A DNA stretch of 64,000 nucleotides from Mesorhizobium xinjiangense (lineage in GTDB: Bacteria; Pseudomonadota; Alphaproteobacteria; Rhizobiales; Rhizobiaceae). The stretch lies in NCBI RefSeq assembly GCF_009749525.1, contig NZ_WOAC01000003.1:124001-188000 (forward strand), read 5' to 3'. Of this stretch, positions 41,992 through 50,053 are shown one piece after another. Each line of letters begins with the position of its first letter. Positions within the stretch are counted from its first letter, which is position 1. The position numbers and the translations under genes are program-made. Under the pieces are notes generated by a model. The model was given only the letters and a program-made list of their open reading frames with translations. It was not told the DNA's origin and made no database searches.

Positions 41992-42171
41992 TTACTGGGC
42001 GGTGTTGGCCGTCGTCAGCGTATCGCCAACCTTGTCAAAGGTCGCGTCGAGCTGCGTACCAACCACCGAAGCCGCGCCGATGATGACGACGGCGATCAGG
42101 GCGGCGATGAGGCCGTATTCGATGGCGGTGGCGCCGGATTCATCCCGGACGAAACGCTTGATCATGTTCAT
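41992..42171 (-). CDS. Flp family type IVb pilin
   Basis: 59 residues from the ATG at 42171, with GAGGA nine bases upstream; a TTG two codons earlier is less likely. MIKRFVRDESGATAIEYGLIAALIAVVIIGAASVVG has the Flp features: a short basic leader, the TadV/CpaA cleavage site after ESG, the IEYGLI glutamate-tyrosine pair and a single hydrophobic helix. Flp pilins assemble into tight-adherence pili through the Tad/Cpa machine. No tad genes are near, so this is an orphan pilin locus with its own terminator and an AT-rich upstream region. Confidence 0.92.
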   Translation of the reverse strand: MNMIKRFVRDESGATAIEYGLIAALIAVVIIGAASVVGTQLDATFDKVGDTLTTANTAQ

Positions 42172-42529
42172 TGTCAAGTTCCTCTGTTGTGACAGCTTCC
42201 TGTATCAGGCGTGATCCGTTCTACACGCGGCCTCTTGCTGTCACGTTAAGAAGTAAGGTGAAACAGGTCTTAACCACAGAATGGTTGATGTATATCTATT
42301 GTGATTATTCAAATTTTATTTTGTTTTGCCTTTTGTTTCCGGCGGCGCAGCAAGGATCTCCTGCGCCCGACGAGTCGCTGCACGCGTGCGGCCGATCCGG
42401 CCAATGCTCTATGCTGATCGCATTACCTCCCGCGTAATCGCCAGCACGACCTGGCCGGGCCATCCTCGGGACAAGTCGGCGCGAGCTGAAAGACCAGCGC
42501 CGGCGCGAACCCAACCGAGGAGACCCGCA
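42172..42529. other. Intergenic region upstream of the pilin gene, AT-rich
   Basis: 358 bases between divergent genes. The part at about 42240-42350 is far more AT-rich than its surroundings and includes runs such as CAAATTTTATTTTG, which would fit a pilin promoter or a nucleoid-protein site. No gene or RNA is recognised in it. Confidence 0.4.
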
Positions 42530-42919
42530 ATGACCGTCACCATCACTCCCTTCCTGCGCAAGGCCCTTCTTGCCGATGCCCTCGTCAGCGGCGCGGCCGC
42601 CTTTGTCATGGCCGCCGGGGCGGGCGTGCTCGACCCGCTCACCGGCCTGCCCGCCGCGCTTTTGTTCTGGGCAGGTCTCGCGCTCATCCCGTTCGTTTTG
42701 GTGCTGGCCGTCGTCGCCCGGCGTGAGACGGTGTCGCGCCTGGTGCTGATCGACATCATCGCCATCAACGCGCTGTGGGTGGCGGGAAGCTTCGCGATCC
42801 TGCTCGCGGGCGCCGTCGCGCCCAATCTGCTCGGCTATGTCTTCGTCGCCGCCCAGGCCCTCACCGTGGCGCTGTTCGCCGAGCTGCAATTCGTCGGCCT
42901 GCGCCGTTCGGCCGCTTGA
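42530..42919 (+). CDS. Small four-helix membrane protein, function unknown
   Basis: 129 residues from the ATG at 42530, preceded by GAGGAG. Four hydrophobic helices are visible: ALLADALVSGAAAFVMAAGAG, LPAALLFWAGLALIPFVLVLAV, VLIDIIAINALWVAGSFAILLAG and LLGYVFVAAQALTVALFAELQFVG. The short loops are charged (ARRETVSR). It resembles unnamed rhizobial inner-membrane proteins, and I recognise no defined domain. The upstream part of the longer open frame is not coding. Confidence 0.8.
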   Translation: MTVTITPFLRKALLADALVSGAAAFVMAAGAGVLDPLTGLPAALLFWAGLALIPFVLVLAVVARRETVSRLVLIDIIAINALWVAGSFAILLAGAVAPNLLGYVFVAAQALTVALFAELQFVGLRRSAA

Positions 42920-42990
42920 AGATGAAAACGTCCGGGAGACCGAGGGCGGGGAGCCAAATCCCCGGACTTCTCCCCCCAAGCGCGCGTCCA

Positions 42991-43110
42991 CCCCCTCCAC
43001 CATGCTTCGCATGGTCCCCCTCCCCCGTTTACGGGGGAGGATCAAGTGATGCCGTCGGCTCCTCCCCTGCGAAGCGGGGGAGGGGGACCGCCGAAGGCGG
43101 TGGAGGGGGC
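42991..43110. repeat. CCTCC-type mosaic repeat, copy 2
   Basis: Begins CCCCCTCCACCATGCTTCGC, contains a second arm CCCCCGTTTACGGGGGAGGA and the shared CTCCTCCCCTGCGAAGCGGG module, and ends ACCGCCGAAGGCGGTGGAGGGGG. Relative to the copy at 40810 the terminal modules are exchanged. It lies between the small membrane protein gene and the convergent uracil-DNA glycosylase gene. Confidence 0.7.
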
Positions 43111-43155
43111 GTAAAGACCCAAACGCGGTTGCCACCGCCGGCCACTCCGTTGCCG

Positions 43156-44022
43156 TCAGCCCGCGTCGAGATCCCGCAGCTTCGCCTTGATTTCGAGAAA
43201 ATCGCGCCAGGCCAGCCGCTTGTGCGCCGGGTTGCGCAACAGATAGGCCGGGTGCAGCGTCGGCATGGCGGGAACGGCGAGGCCGCCCGCCGTCTCGTGC
43301 GTGCGCCATTTGCCGCGGAACTTCAAGATGCCTTCCTGCGCATGAAGCAGCACCTTGGCCGACGGTCCGCCCAGTGTAATGAGCACCTTCGGATTGGCGA
43401 GCTCGATCTGGCGCTCGATGAAGGGGCGGCAGATTTCCGTCTCGAGCGGCGTGGGCGTGCGGTTGCCCGGCGGCCGCCAGGGAATCACGTTGGCGATATA
43501 GGCGCTGTCGCGCGTCAGGCCGATCGCCGCCAGCATACGGTCGAGCAGCCGGCCCGAGCGGCCGACGAAGGGCAGCCCTTCCAGGTCCTCGTCGCGGCCC
43601 GGCGCCTCGCCGACGAACATGACGCCGGCATTCGGATTGCCGTCGGCGAAGACGAGGGTCTTCGCCGTCGATTTGAGATTGCAGCCGTCGAAGCCGGCGA
43701 GAAGGTCGCGCAACTCGGCGAGCGTGGCCGCCTGGCGCGCCAGTTCGCGCGCGCGCAGCGCCTGCGCTTCGTCTGGCACGGAGAGCCTGGGTTCGTTCCT
43801 CGATGCGTCCGTCCGGTTGGACGGTCTGCTCGCCGGTGCTGTTGCCTCCGTGTCTCCGCGTCTGGCGGCGCCGGGCTCCGGGGAAGGGGAGGGCGCAGGC
43901 GCAGCGGGGGGTCGGCGCGCAGCAATTGCCGTTGCGGCAAACCGGTCGACCGGCTGCTCCTGGAGCGCCTCGTCGACGCCGCTGTCGGCGTAAAAGTGCA
44001 ATATGTCGCGTAGGCTGGGCAA
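43156..44022 (-). CDS. Uracil-DNA glycosylase, family 4-like, without a full set of Fe-S cysteines
   Basis: 288 residues. About 75 N-terminal residues form a Pro/Ala/Arg-rich linker. The catalytic domain has motif A ([24 protein letters not shown]), [36 protein letters not shown] and motif B ([11 protein letters not shown]). The fold and motifs match family 4 uracil-DNA glycosylases, which remove uracil from DNA. The family's 4Fe-4S ligands are not complete: only Cys in DGCNLK and EICRPF remain. The partner positions carry Lys and Trp. Rhizobial members appear to share this. Confidence 0.88.
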   Translation of the reverse strand: MPSLRDILHFYADSGVDEALQEQPVDRFAATAIAARRPPAAPAPSPSPEPGAARRGDTEATAPASRPSNRTDASRNEPRLSVPDEAQALRARELARQAATLAELRDLLAGFDGCNLKSTAKTLVFADGNPNAGVMFVGEAPGRDEDLEGLPFVGRSGRLLDRMLAAIGLTRDSAYIANVIPWRPPGNRTPTPLETEICRPFIERQIELANPKVLITLGGPSAKVLLHAQEGILKFRGKWRTHETAGGLAVPAMPTLHPAYLLRNPAHKRLAWRDFLEIKAKLRDLDAG

Positions 44023-44118
44023 AGTCGGTGTCCGTTGCGGCGCGCTCGATCGTTCTCCTCTACACCACCTGCCGCCGGCCGTTAACCGGCAAGCGCGCGC
44101 CGGTGGCTCTTTTGACCG

Positions 44119-44742
44119 TCAGGATGAGGGAATGCGCGGATCCTGGACGAGGAAAAACCGTTCAACCGGTGTGAAGTCGGAAATCAGGAAGCCGAACTGC
44201 GCCATCTCGCCGGGATCGACGAAGCCGTCGCGAAACAAAAGCCGGTCATAGGGCTCGAAGTCGCGGCTGAAACGCGAGAAGCCGGTAACCGTCAGGTTGT
44301 CGCCTTCGGTGCGCCGCTGGTCGAACGACAGCCCGTCGCCAAATACGCTCGGCTGGCCGAGGACTTCCTGCAGCTCGAATTCGAACTCGGTCCAGGCCAG
44401 TTCGCTGGCGTTGCGGGCGACGATAAGGACGTAGAGGAACCCGTTGACGAAGCCTTCCTCCACCGCATGGGGCTTGATCGGCGCTTCGGTGCGGATGACC
44501 AGCGTGACCGGACTGGCGGAATAGAATTCCTGGTCGATGACGACGGGATCGTCCGCGGTTCCGCGTCCCGACACAGCGAGAATGCGAAATCCGCCCTTCT
44601 CGTCGGAAAAGCTGTAGGCACCGGCCCGCCAGGTCGCCGATGCCGCCTCCTCGGCGTTTCCCGGAACGGTCCAGACCACACCGCTCAGCAACGCCGTCAC
44701 GGCTGCCGCGATCGCGCTTGCCACGGTTTTGTGTGTCGCCAT
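44119..44742 (-). CDS. Exported protein of unknown function
   Basis: 207 residues from the ATG at 44742; an upstream in-frame ATG would bury the signal peptide. The signal (KTVASAIAAAVTALLSGVVWTVPGNAEEA) is followed by a conserved-looking region: RAGAYSFSDEKGGFRILAVSG, RGTADDPVVIDQEFYSASPVTLVIR, FVNGFLYVLIVARNASELAWTEFEFELQEVLG and FGDGLSFDQRR. This beta-rich pattern occurs in unnamed alphaproteobacterial periplasmic proteins. No catalytic motif is seen. It is divergent from etfQO. Confidence 0.8.
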   Translation of the reverse strand: MATHKTVASAIAAAVTALLSGVVWTVPGNAEEAASATWRAGAYSFSDEKGGFRILAVSGRGTADDPVVIDQEFYSASPVTLVIRTEAPIKPHAVEEGFVNGFLYVLIVARNASELAWTEFEFELQEVLGQPSVFGDGLSFDQRRTEGDNLTVTGFSRFSRDFEPYDRLLFRDGFVDPGEMAQFGFLISDFTPVERFFLVQDPRIPSS

Positions 44743-44804
44743 TTGTCTCAATATGGCGCAGATCGGGCGCGGTGCAAAATATGCGACCAATCGTCAGGAC
44801 GACA

Positions 44805-44825
44805 TTGACGTTTACGTGAAGGTAA
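44805..44825. promoter_or_regulatory. Possible LiuR-type operator upstream of etfQO
   Basis: TTGACGTTTACGTGAAGGTAA is an imperfect dyad centred on ACGT, like the consensus I know for the MerR-family regulator LiuR of branched-chain amino acid and acyl-CoA catabolism. ETF-QO genes belong to that regulon in several proteobacteria. No MerR gene is in the window, so this is a motif-based suggestion. Confidence 0.35.
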
Positions 44826-45008
44826 TATTCATGCGACATGCCGGCATGGCCGTCTGCTTGCTTTTGACGCGGCGGCGGGTTGTGGTATCGCAGCGTCGGA
44901 ACGACGCTGGTCCAGCGCGTTCGACATTTGAGTCCTCGGCGAGCCGAGTTTATGGGACGACCAACCAAGGGACGGCGCCGAATGGCGTGACGAGTTGCGG
45001 AGGCAGGA

Positions 45009-46691
45009 ATGAGCGAAACAGAACGTGAAAGCATGGAGTTCGACGTCGTCATCGTCGGCGCGGGCCCGGCCGGACTTGCAGCGGCAATCCGCCTCAAGCA
45101 GCTCGATCCGGAGCTTTCCGTCGTGGTGCTCGAAAAGGGCGCCGAGGTCGGCGCCCATATCCTGTCGGGCGCCGTGGTCGATCCCGTCGGCATCGATCGG
45201 CTGCTGCCCGGCTGGCGCGAGGAGGGCGACCATCCCTTCAAGACGACGGTCAACGACGACCAGTTCCTGATGCTCGGGCCGGCCGGCGCCCTGAAGCTGC
45301 CCAATTTCCTCATGCCGCCGCTGATGAACAATCACGGCAACTACATCGTCTCGCTGGGCAATGTCTGCCGCTGGCTCGCCGCCAAGGCGGAAGCCCTTGG
45401 CGTCGAGATCTATCCGGGCTTCGCCGCCACCGAAGTGCTTTATAATGACGAAGGCGCGGTGATCGGCGTGGCGACCGGCGACATGGGTGTGCATCGCGAC
45501 GGAACACACGGGCCCAACTACGCGCCGGGCATGGCGCTTCTCGGCAAATACACGCTGATCGGCGAGGGCGTGCGCGGTTCGCTCGCCAAGCAGCTGATCG
45601 AGAAATACGATCTGTCGAAAGACCGCCAGCCGCAGAAATTCGGCATTGGCTTGAAGGAATTGTGGGAGGTCAAGCCGGAAAACCACAAGCCCGGCCTTGT
45701 GCAGCACTCCTTCGGCTGGCCGCTCGGCACCAAGACCGGCGGCGGCTCGTTTCTCTACCATCTGGAAGACAACCAGGTGGCCGTCGGTTTCGTCGTTCAT
45801 CTGAACTACAAGAACCCCTATCTGTCGCCCTTCGAGGAGTTCCAGCGCTTCAAGACGCACCCGGCCATCCGCGGCACCTTCGAGGGCGGCAAGCGCATCT
45901 CCTACGGCGCGCGCGCCATCACCGAAGGCGGCTTCCAGTCGGTGCCGAGGCTTTCCTTTCCCGGCGGCGCGCTCATCGGCTGCTCGGCCGGCTTTGTCAA
46001 CGTGCCGCGCATCAAGGGCTCGCACAATGCGGTGCTGTCGGGCATGCTGGCGGCGGAGCACGTGGCCGAAGCCGTTGCCGCCGGCCGCGCCAATGACGAG
46101 ATCGACGGCTACGAGGCGGCCTGGCGCGGCGGCGACATCGGCAAGGATTTGAAGAAGGTGCGCAACGTCAAGCCGCTGTGGTCGCGTTTCGGCCTCTATC
46201 TGGGCATCGGGCTCGGCGGCCTAGACATGTGGATGAACACGCTGTTCGGCTTTTCGCTCTTCGGCACGATGAAGCACGCCAAGCCGGACTACGCCTCGCT
46301 CGATCCGGCATCCGAGCACGAGCCCATCGCCTATCCCAAGCCCGACGGGGTGTTGACCTTCGACCGGCTGTCGTCGGTCTTCCTGTCCAATACCAATCAC
46401 GAAGAAGACGAGCCGATCCATCTGCAGGTCAAGGATCCGGAACTGCAGAAGGCTTCGGAATACGATGTCTATTCGGGGCCCTCGACGCGCTATTGCCCGG
46501 CCGCCGTCTATGAATGGGTGGATGCCGACGGCAATTCGGTCGCCGCCCACCCCGGCAACCCGGATGCGCGCTTCGTCATCAACGCGCAGAACTGCGTGCA
46601 CTGCAAGACCTGCGACATCAAGGATCCCAACCAGAACATCAACTGGGTGCCGCCACAAGGCGGCGAAGGACCGGTCTATCCGAACATGTGA
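45009..46691 (+). CDS. Electron transfer flavoprotein-ubiquinone oxidoreductase
   Basis: 560 residues, full length. The ATG at 45009 follows GGAGG. The FAD-binding Rossmann motif is FDVVIVGAGPAGLAAAIRL. The quinone-binding and membrane-surface region includes TGDMGVHRDGTHGPNYAPGMAL, and the second FAD motif is GALIGCSAGFVNVPRIKGSHNAVLSGMLAAEH. The 4Fe-4S ligands are in TRYCPAAVYEW and NCVHCKTCDIKDP. The enzyme moves electrons from ETF, reduced by acyl-CoA dehydrogenases such as the Ivd encoded 15 kb away, to ubiquinone. Its last nine codons and stop form the first unit of a tandem array. Confidence 0.95.
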   Translation: MSETERESMEFDVVIVGAGPAGLAAAIRLKQLDPELSVVVLEKGAEVGAHILSGAVVDPVGIDRLLPGWREEGDHPFKTTVNDDQFLMLGPAGALKLPNFLMPPLMNNHGNYIVSLGNVCRWLAAKAEALGVEIYPGFAATEVLYNDEGAVIGVATGDMGVHRDGTHGPNYAPGMALLGKYTLIGEGVRGSLAKQLIEKYDLSKDRQPQKFGIGLKELWEVKPENHKPGLVQHSFGWPLGTKTGGGSFLYHLEDNQVAVGFVVHLNYKNPYLSPFEEFQRFKTHPAIRGTFEGGKRISYGARAITEGGFQSVPRLSFPGGALIGCSAGFVNVPRIKGSHNAVLSGMLAAEHVAEAVAAGRANDEIDGYEAAWRGGDIGKDLKKVRNVKPLWSRFGLYLGIGLGGLDMWMNTLFGFSLFGTMKHAKPDYASLDPASEHEPIAYPKPDGVLTFDRLSSVFLSNTNHEEDEPIHLQVKDPELQKASEYDVYSGPSTRYCPAAVYEWVDADGNSVAAHPGNPDARFVINAQNCVHCKTCDIKDPNQNINWVPPQGGEGPVYPNM

Positions 46692-46838
46692 GGAGAGACC
46701 GCGTCCGTCTCGACCGCCGTCAACGAAGGAGTCCGGCGAAGGACCGGTCTATCCGAACATGTGAGGAGAGACCGCGTCCGTCTCGACCGCCGTTAACGAA
46801 GGAGTCCGGCGAAGGACCGGTCTATCCGAACATGTGAA
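46661..46838. repeat. 73-bp tandem repeat over the 3' end of etfQO
   Basis: Copies begin at 46661, 46734 and 46807 with CGGCGAAGGACCGGTCTATC, so the period is 73. The third copy is cut after about 32 bases. Each copy repeats the last codons (GEGPVYPNM) and stop of etfQO. Because 73 is not a multiple of three, the extra copies fall in other frames. Copies differ by one base (GTCAACG, GTTAACG). Confidence 0.9.
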
Positions 46839-46876
46839 GGCGCGACCAAGCTCAGTGGCTCGAAGCCGAGCCACCA

Positions 46877-47878
46877 TTACCCCGCCCGGGCCAGCGCGAT
46901 TGGTCCGTCTGCCCCGGGTCGGAGCGTAAAATCGACGATGACGGGCAGGTGGTCAGAGCCCGCGTTCGGGCCGGTGACGGCATTCAGGACGTCGAGCCTT
47001 CCTTTCCACATCACCTGATCGATCGGCAGGCCGATCGTGCGCCGCAGCATGTCCGGCAGCGCGCGGTGCAGCCATGTCGGGCCGATCCCCCGGGCGATTT
47101 CAAGCCCGCCGGCCCGGGCGACATTGCGCACCGTCGCGCTCCAGGGCGCGGCGTTGAAGTCACCGGCCACAAGCACCGTGTCGCCCAGCGTCTCCAATTC
47201 GCGCCCCAGATCGGCGACCTGTTCCGTCTGACCATAAGGCCATGGCCAACCCAGATGCACTGCCACGATCTCGGCGGTCCGCCCGCCGAAATCGATCGGC
47301 GCGACGGCAAAGCTGCCGCGGTCGGCGCAACGCGGTGCCCGACCCTCGACAAAGGGCCGGCGCGACAGGATGGCCACCGCACCGATCGGATTGGTCGTCT
47401 GGCATATGATTCGGTACGGGTAGGACGCCTTCAGGGGATCGAGCTTGCCGCGCCACATGATTGAAACTTCGTCCAGCGTGACGACGTCGGGCTTTTCGTG
47501 GGCGATCGTCGAGAGCACCCTGGCCGGGTCGTGGTGATCGAAGCGCAGATTGAGCTGCATCAAGCGGTAATGCGCCGCTGGGCCGCCGGCGCCGGCGCCG
47601 GCCTTGGCTGAAAAGGGCGTGTAGGTTCCCGCCAGCGTCGCTGCCGCAATGACCAAGGCGAGCGCCGCTGCCGCCAGGTTGCGCAACAACAGCAACGCGA
47701 CGCCGCAGGCGCCGGTCAGCGCCCCGAGATGCAGCCGAAAATGCGCCAACGAGTCGAGCGCCGGGTGAAGATCGTTGAAATAGCCGCCCGCCAGGGCGAG
47801 GGCCGACCCCACCGCGACAACGAGAACGGCGCTCTCCAACCGGCTTTTCGCCAATTCCTTTGTTGCCCCTCTCGCCAT
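46877..47878 (-). CDS. Membrane-anchored endonuclease/exonuclease/phosphatase family protein
   Basis: 333 residues. Three N-terminal helices (ESAVLVVAVGSALALAGG, LHLGALTGACGVALLLLRNLAAAALALVIAAATLAG) are followed by an EEP domain: MQLNLRFDHHDPARVL, PDVVTLDEVSIMW, AVHLGWPWPYGQ, GDTVLVAGDFNAAPWS and NAGSDHLPVIVDF. The key Asn, Asp-Phe-Asn and Ser-Asp-His residues are present, so catalysis on phosphodiester or phosphomonoester substrates is expected. This type faces the periplasm, and its substrate is unknown. It is transcribed in the same direction as amn, 53 bases beyond that gene's stop codon. Confidence 0.88.
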   Translation of the reverse strand: MARGATKELAKSRLESAVLVVAVGSALALAGGYFNDLHPALDSLAHFRLHLGALTGACGVALLLLRNLAAAALALVIAAATLAGTYTPFSAKAGAGAGGPAAHYRLMQLNLRFDHHDPARVLSTIAHEKPDVVTLDEVSIMWRGKLDPLKASYPYRIICQTTNPIGAVAILSRRPFVEGRAPRCADRGSFAVAPIDFGGRTAEIVAVHLGWPWPYGQTEQVADLGRELETLGDTVLVAGDFNAAPWSATVRNVARAGGLEIARGIGPTWLHRALPDMLRRTIGLPIDQVMWKGRLDVLNAVTGPNAGSDHLPVIVDFTLRPGADGPIALARAG

Positions 47879-47931
47879 GCGGAACGTCTAACCCGGCAAA
47901 TGCGGCGCCAAAAAGGTGGCGCCATCGTGCC

Positions 47932-49434
47932 TCACTGGAACGCGGTTTCGGAGAAACTTCTCAGCTTGCGCGAATGCAGCCGTTCGATCGGCATTTCGGA
48001 CAGTTTCTCCAGCGCCTTCATGCCGATGGTCAGGTGCTGGGCCACCTGGCGCTTGTAGAAGTCGGTCGCCATGCCGGGCAGCTTCAATTCGCCGTGCAAC
48101 GGCTTGTCGGAGACGCAAAGAAGCGTGCCGTAGGGCACGCGGAAGCGGAATCCGTTGGCCGCGATGGTGGCCGATTCCATGTCGAGCGCGATGGCGCGCG
48201 ATTGCGAGAGCCGCTGCACCGGACCGCGCTGGTCGCGCAGTTCCCAGTTCCGGTTGTCGATCGTGGCCACCGTGCCGGTGCGCATGATGCGCTTGAGGTC
48301 GTAGCCCGCAAGGCCGGTGATTTCCGCCACCGCTTCCTGCAGCGCCACCTGGATTTCGGCGAGCGCGGGGATCGGCACCCAGACCGGCAGGTCGTCGTCG
48401 AGCACGTGATCCTCGCGCACATAGGCGTGCGCCAGCACATAATCGCCGAGCGCCTGGCTGTTTCTCAGGCCCGCGCAATGGCCGAGCATCAGCCAGGCAT
48501 GCGGCCGCAAGACCGCGATGTGGTCGGTGATCGTCTTGGCGTTGGAGGGGCCGACGCCGATATTGACCATGGTGATGCCGCCATGGCCGGGCTTGGTCAG
48601 GTGATAGGCCGGCATCTGCGGCATGCGCACCAGCGACGGGTCGCCCTCGGGCTGGTCCTGGCCGGCCGGCGTCACGATATTGCCGGGTTCGATGAAGGAC
48701 GAATAGCCGCCGCCCCCGCGAGCCATCAGGTCGCGCGCCAGGACGATGAACTCGTCGATATAGAACTGGTAGTTGGTGAACAGGACGAAGTTCTGGAAAT
48801 GGCGCGGGCTGGTCGCGGTGTAGTGCGACAGCCGGTGCAGCGAATAGTCGATGCGCTGTGCGGTGAACGGTGCCAGCGGCATGGGCTCGCCCGGCGCCGG
48901 CTCGAATGTGCCGTTGGCGATATGGTCGTCGGTTGCGTTGAGGTCGGGCACGTCGAATATGTCGCGCAGCGGCCGCTTGATATGGTCGGCCGCCGACGCC
49001 TCGACATAGCTTCCTTCCAGAAAGGCGAAGTGGATCGGGATCGGCGTTTCCGATTCCGAGATGGTGACGGGCACGCCGTGATTGCGGATGATGTGGCGGA
49101 TCTGCTCGGCGAGATAGGGTTCGAACAGATCCGGCCGCGTCACCGTGGTGGCATATTGGCCGGGCGAGGGCATGTGGCCATAGGCGAGCCGCGTATCCAC
49201 ATGGTCGTAGGAGGAGACCGTGACGCCGAGTTCGGGATAGAAGGCACGGTAGCGCTGGCCGCTTTCGCCCGACTTGGCGAGATTGTTGAAGGCATCGCGC
49301 AGGAACGCGGTGTTGCGTTCATAGATGGTGCGCAGCGCCTTCACCGCGGCGTCCGCGTCGTTGAAGCTCTGGCGGGCGAGCGGCTCTGGCCGCGCGACCG
49401 ATTGAATGGGTTGTGGGTAAATTTGCTTGTCCAT
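47932..49434 (-). CDS. amn: AMP nucleosidase
   Basis: 500 residues, full length for the enzyme that splits AMP into adenine and ribose 5-phosphate. The N-terminal domain has TVSSYDHVDTRLAYGHMPSPGQYATTVTRPDLF, and the nucleoside phosphorylase fold follows. In that fold, HGGITMVNIGVGPSNAKTITDHIAVLRPHAWLMLGHCAGLRNSQALGDYVLAHAYVREDHV and the substrate-binding AIALDMESATIAANGFRFRVPYGTLLCVSDKPLHGELKLPG are textbook. It sits in the cytoplasm and helps regulate the AMP pool. No defects seen. Confidence 0.96.
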   Translation of the reverse strand: MDKQIYPQPIQSVARPEPLARQSFNDADAAVKALRTIYERNTAFLRDAFNNLAKSGESGQRYRAFYPELGVTVSSYDHVDTRLAYGHMPSPGQYATTVTRPDLFEPYLAEQIRHIIRNHGVPVTISESETPIPIHFAFLEGSYVEASAADHIKRPLRDIFDVPDLNATDDHIANGTFEPAPGEPMPLAPFTAQRIDYSLHRLSHYTATSPRHFQNFVLFTNYQFYIDEFIVLARDLMARGGGGYSSFIEPGNIVTPAGQDQPEGDPSLVRMPQMPAYHLTKPGHGGITMVNIGVGPSNAKTITDHIAVLRPHAWLMLGHCAGLRNSQALGDYVLAHAYVREDHVLDDDLPVWVPIPALAEIQVALQEAVAEITGLAGYDLKRIMRTGTVATIDNRNWELRDQRGPVQRLSQSRAIALDMESATIAANGFRFRVPYGTLLCVSDKPLHGELKLPGMATDFYKRQVAQHLTIGMKALEKLSEMPIERLHSRKLRSFSETAFQ

Positions 49435-49494
49435 GTCCCATTATAGAGACAGATATTGCGACAGGGGAGTGGCACAGGCCAAGAATCTGTTGTT

Positions 49495-49692
49495 TCACCG
49501 CGCCCTCTTCAGCCCGGCCACGATCACCAGCCCGGCACCGCTCGAATGCTTGAATGTGCCGTCGATGATCGTGCCGCCATTGCCGGCAAAGCTTGGGATG
49601 GACAGGACCGGCACTGCCAGAAACGTCAGGAGCACGGCAAGCCGCAAGGATGTGGCGGCGATCTGGCACAGTCGTGCGAAGCTCGGTGTCAT
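49495..49692 (-). CDS. Small exported or membrane protein (65 residues), unknown
   Basis: 65 residues from the ATG at 49692 with AAAGGAA upstream. A hydrophobic N-terminal segment (SLRLAVLLTFLAVPVLSIPSFAG) looks like a signal peptide or single anchor. The short mature part (NGGTIIDGTFKHSSGAGLVIVAGLKRAR) has a second weakly hydrophobic stretch and a basic end. No family is recognised. It starts 14 bases after the stop of a second small exported protein, so the two form a likely operon. Confidence 0.55.
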   Translation of the reverse strand: MTPSFARLCQIAATSLRLAVLLTFLAVPVLSIPSFAGNGGTIIDGTFKHSSGAGLVIVAGLKRAR

Positions 49693-49706
49693 GGCATCGG
49701 TTCCTT

Positions 49707-49883
49707 TCAGCCTCGACCATGCTGCGGCTGCAGGCAGGCCGGACGGTCGTCGAACGAACAGGGAACCAACACGCCATTCGGCCGCTGGTCGGCCATGCGT
49801 TGCGCTTGCGTCACGGCGGCCGAAAGGCCGGCGCCGAAGAGCGCGATGAGCAGGCAAACGATGGCGAAGCGGCGTATGAGCAT
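49707..49883 (-). CDS. Small exported protein (58 residues), unknown
   Basis: 58 residues from the ATG at 49883, with AAGGGAG eight bases upstream. The signal peptide is MLIRRFAIVCLLIALFGAGLSAAVTQA. The mature peptide is only about 30 residues and holds two cysteines in VLVPCSFDDRPACLQP, which could pair in the periplasm. No family is recognised. It is the first gene of a two-gene unit with the 65-residue protein. Confidence 0.6.
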   Translation of the reverse strand: MLIRRFAIVCLLIALFGAGLSAAVTQAQRMADQRPNGVLVPCSFDDRPACLQPQHGRG

Positions 49884-50053
49884 CGGTTGGCTCCCTTCTT
49901 GCCGCCCGTTATGCCCGAAGGGGCCTGAACCCGTTCTGAGGGGGCCGTTCATCCGACGTTCAAAATAATTGACGCCGCGCACCTCTTTGCCCGCGCGCCG
50001 CGACTGGTTATCTGTGAGGCGAACACTTGCGATTGCAGAGACTGGAGACAGGC

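Noticed and set aside
46465-46837. Frames ending in repeated GEGPVYPNM after etfQO
   Set aside because: They arise from the 73-bp tandem repeat reading the etfQO tail in other frames, not from extra genes.
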